Part shown: positions 63,859 through 64,000 of the stretch, in pieces
How the letters are laid out: every line of letters starts with the position of its first letter
How positions within the stretch are numbered: position 1 is the stretch's first letter
Source: CALLPQ01 sp038531745
GTDB lineage: Bacteria > Pseudomonadota > Alphaproteobacteria > Caulobacterales > Parvularculaceae
Assembly (NCBI GenBank): GCA_038531745.1
Contig: JBCBBJ010000012.1
Span: 33,744-97,743 of the forward strand
DNA: 64,000 nucleotides
Direction: 5' to 3'
Notes under the pieces: generated by a model
The model's input: the letters and a program-made list of their open reading frames with translations, nothing else
Database searches by the model: none
What the model was told of the DNA's origin: nothing
Made by a program: the position numbers and the translations under genes

Positions 63859-64000
63859 CATGTTCTTGCTAGTCGTCTTGTTGCGATGCGGATGTGCGCG
63901 ATGAACAGCCATGCGATGGCGGAAGTCCAGCATTTCTCCCAGTCTTTCGCAAGTCGTCGTGATCTACCGAGCCATGCGAAGGTGCGTTCGACGACCCATC
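63859..64000 (-). mobile_element. IS5-family transposase, C-terminal part (runs off the window)
   Basis: Minus-strand frame from the right edge: WVVERTFAWLGRSRRLAKD, then ...AIAWLFIAHIRIATRRLART stop at 63859. VVERTF-WL-R-RRLAKDW is the conserved C-terminal region of IS5/IS427-like DDE transposases (the E of DDE lies in ER). A possible end of the element is near 63828 (GAGTCTGAATCAGAAG). The other part is beyond 64000. Confidence 0.85.

Overview
The window reads as chromosomal DNA from a moderately GC-rich alphaproteobacterium. The gene order and families support this: the COQ9/rpsU neighbourhood, birA-coaX-rnj-DUF1467, aroK-aroB-CNNM/CorC, bolA-dnaJ-like-cobS, an ECF11-type rpoE-chrR pair, a PurL-associated BolA, and a fused N-acetylglutamate synthase/kinase of the type known from Maricaulis and Xanthomonas. 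I cannot name the genus; a Maricaulales/Parvularculales-like marine lineage is a guess based mainly on the fused ArgA-ArgB. No tRNA, rRNA, CRISPR array or prophage was seen.

Layout: 1-9.6 kb holds the 3' end of topA, an outer-membrane MipA/OmpV protein, rpsU, an MFS transporter, COQ9, purEK, a diguanylate cyclase, two DUF465 proteins and a TIGR02444 protein. 9.7-16.4 kb has a degenerate SDR, birA, coaX, rnj, DUF1467 and mgtE. 16.7-19.4 kb is ilvBN preceded by a probable attenuator with a leader peptide. 19.5-22.6 kb has a selenium-binding-protein-like lipoprotein coupled to an unknown gene, and a GNAT. 22.6-26.8 kb has a PurL-BolA fusion and a LuxR-type regulator, followed by a gap with a possible structured RNA. 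27.3-33.7 kb holds the two CoA-transferase subunits and an oxidative-stress block (FAD oxidoreductase, DUF1365 and epimerase, divergent from rpoE-chrR). 33.8-41.8 kb has a serine-hydrolase-like beta-lactamase, argC, fused argB-argA, a DUF1800/DUF1501 pair and a frameshifted small secreted protein. 41.9-46.4 kb has aceA divergent from its probable regulator, and gltX. 46.6-54.8 kb has an unknown exported protein coupled to an M23 lipoprotein, accA, an alphaproteobacterial exported protein with a tiny membrane protein, aroK and aroB. 54.9-63.2 kb has CNNM/CorC, an MFS transporter, a coiled-coil membrane protein, a flavoprotein reductase, a rhomboid protease, bolA, a J-domain protein and cobS. 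The last 0.8 kb is insertion-sequence debris (IS3-type and IS5-type).

Most genes are housekeeping: purine, branched-chain amino acid, arginine, shikimate, fatty acid and cofactor synthesis. Several are translationally coupled by 1-4 base overlaps. The less ordinary signals are the PurL-BolA fusion that keeps an internal ribosome site, an apparent ATC start on rpsU, a 102-bp double-palindrome repeat present only in convergent gene gaps, a second dispersed repeat, the structured RNA candidate at 27.1-27.3 kb, the lipoprotein/unknown pair at 19.5-22 kb and the exported-protein/M23 pair at 46.6-49.7 kb. I found no clearly new defence or biosynthetic system.
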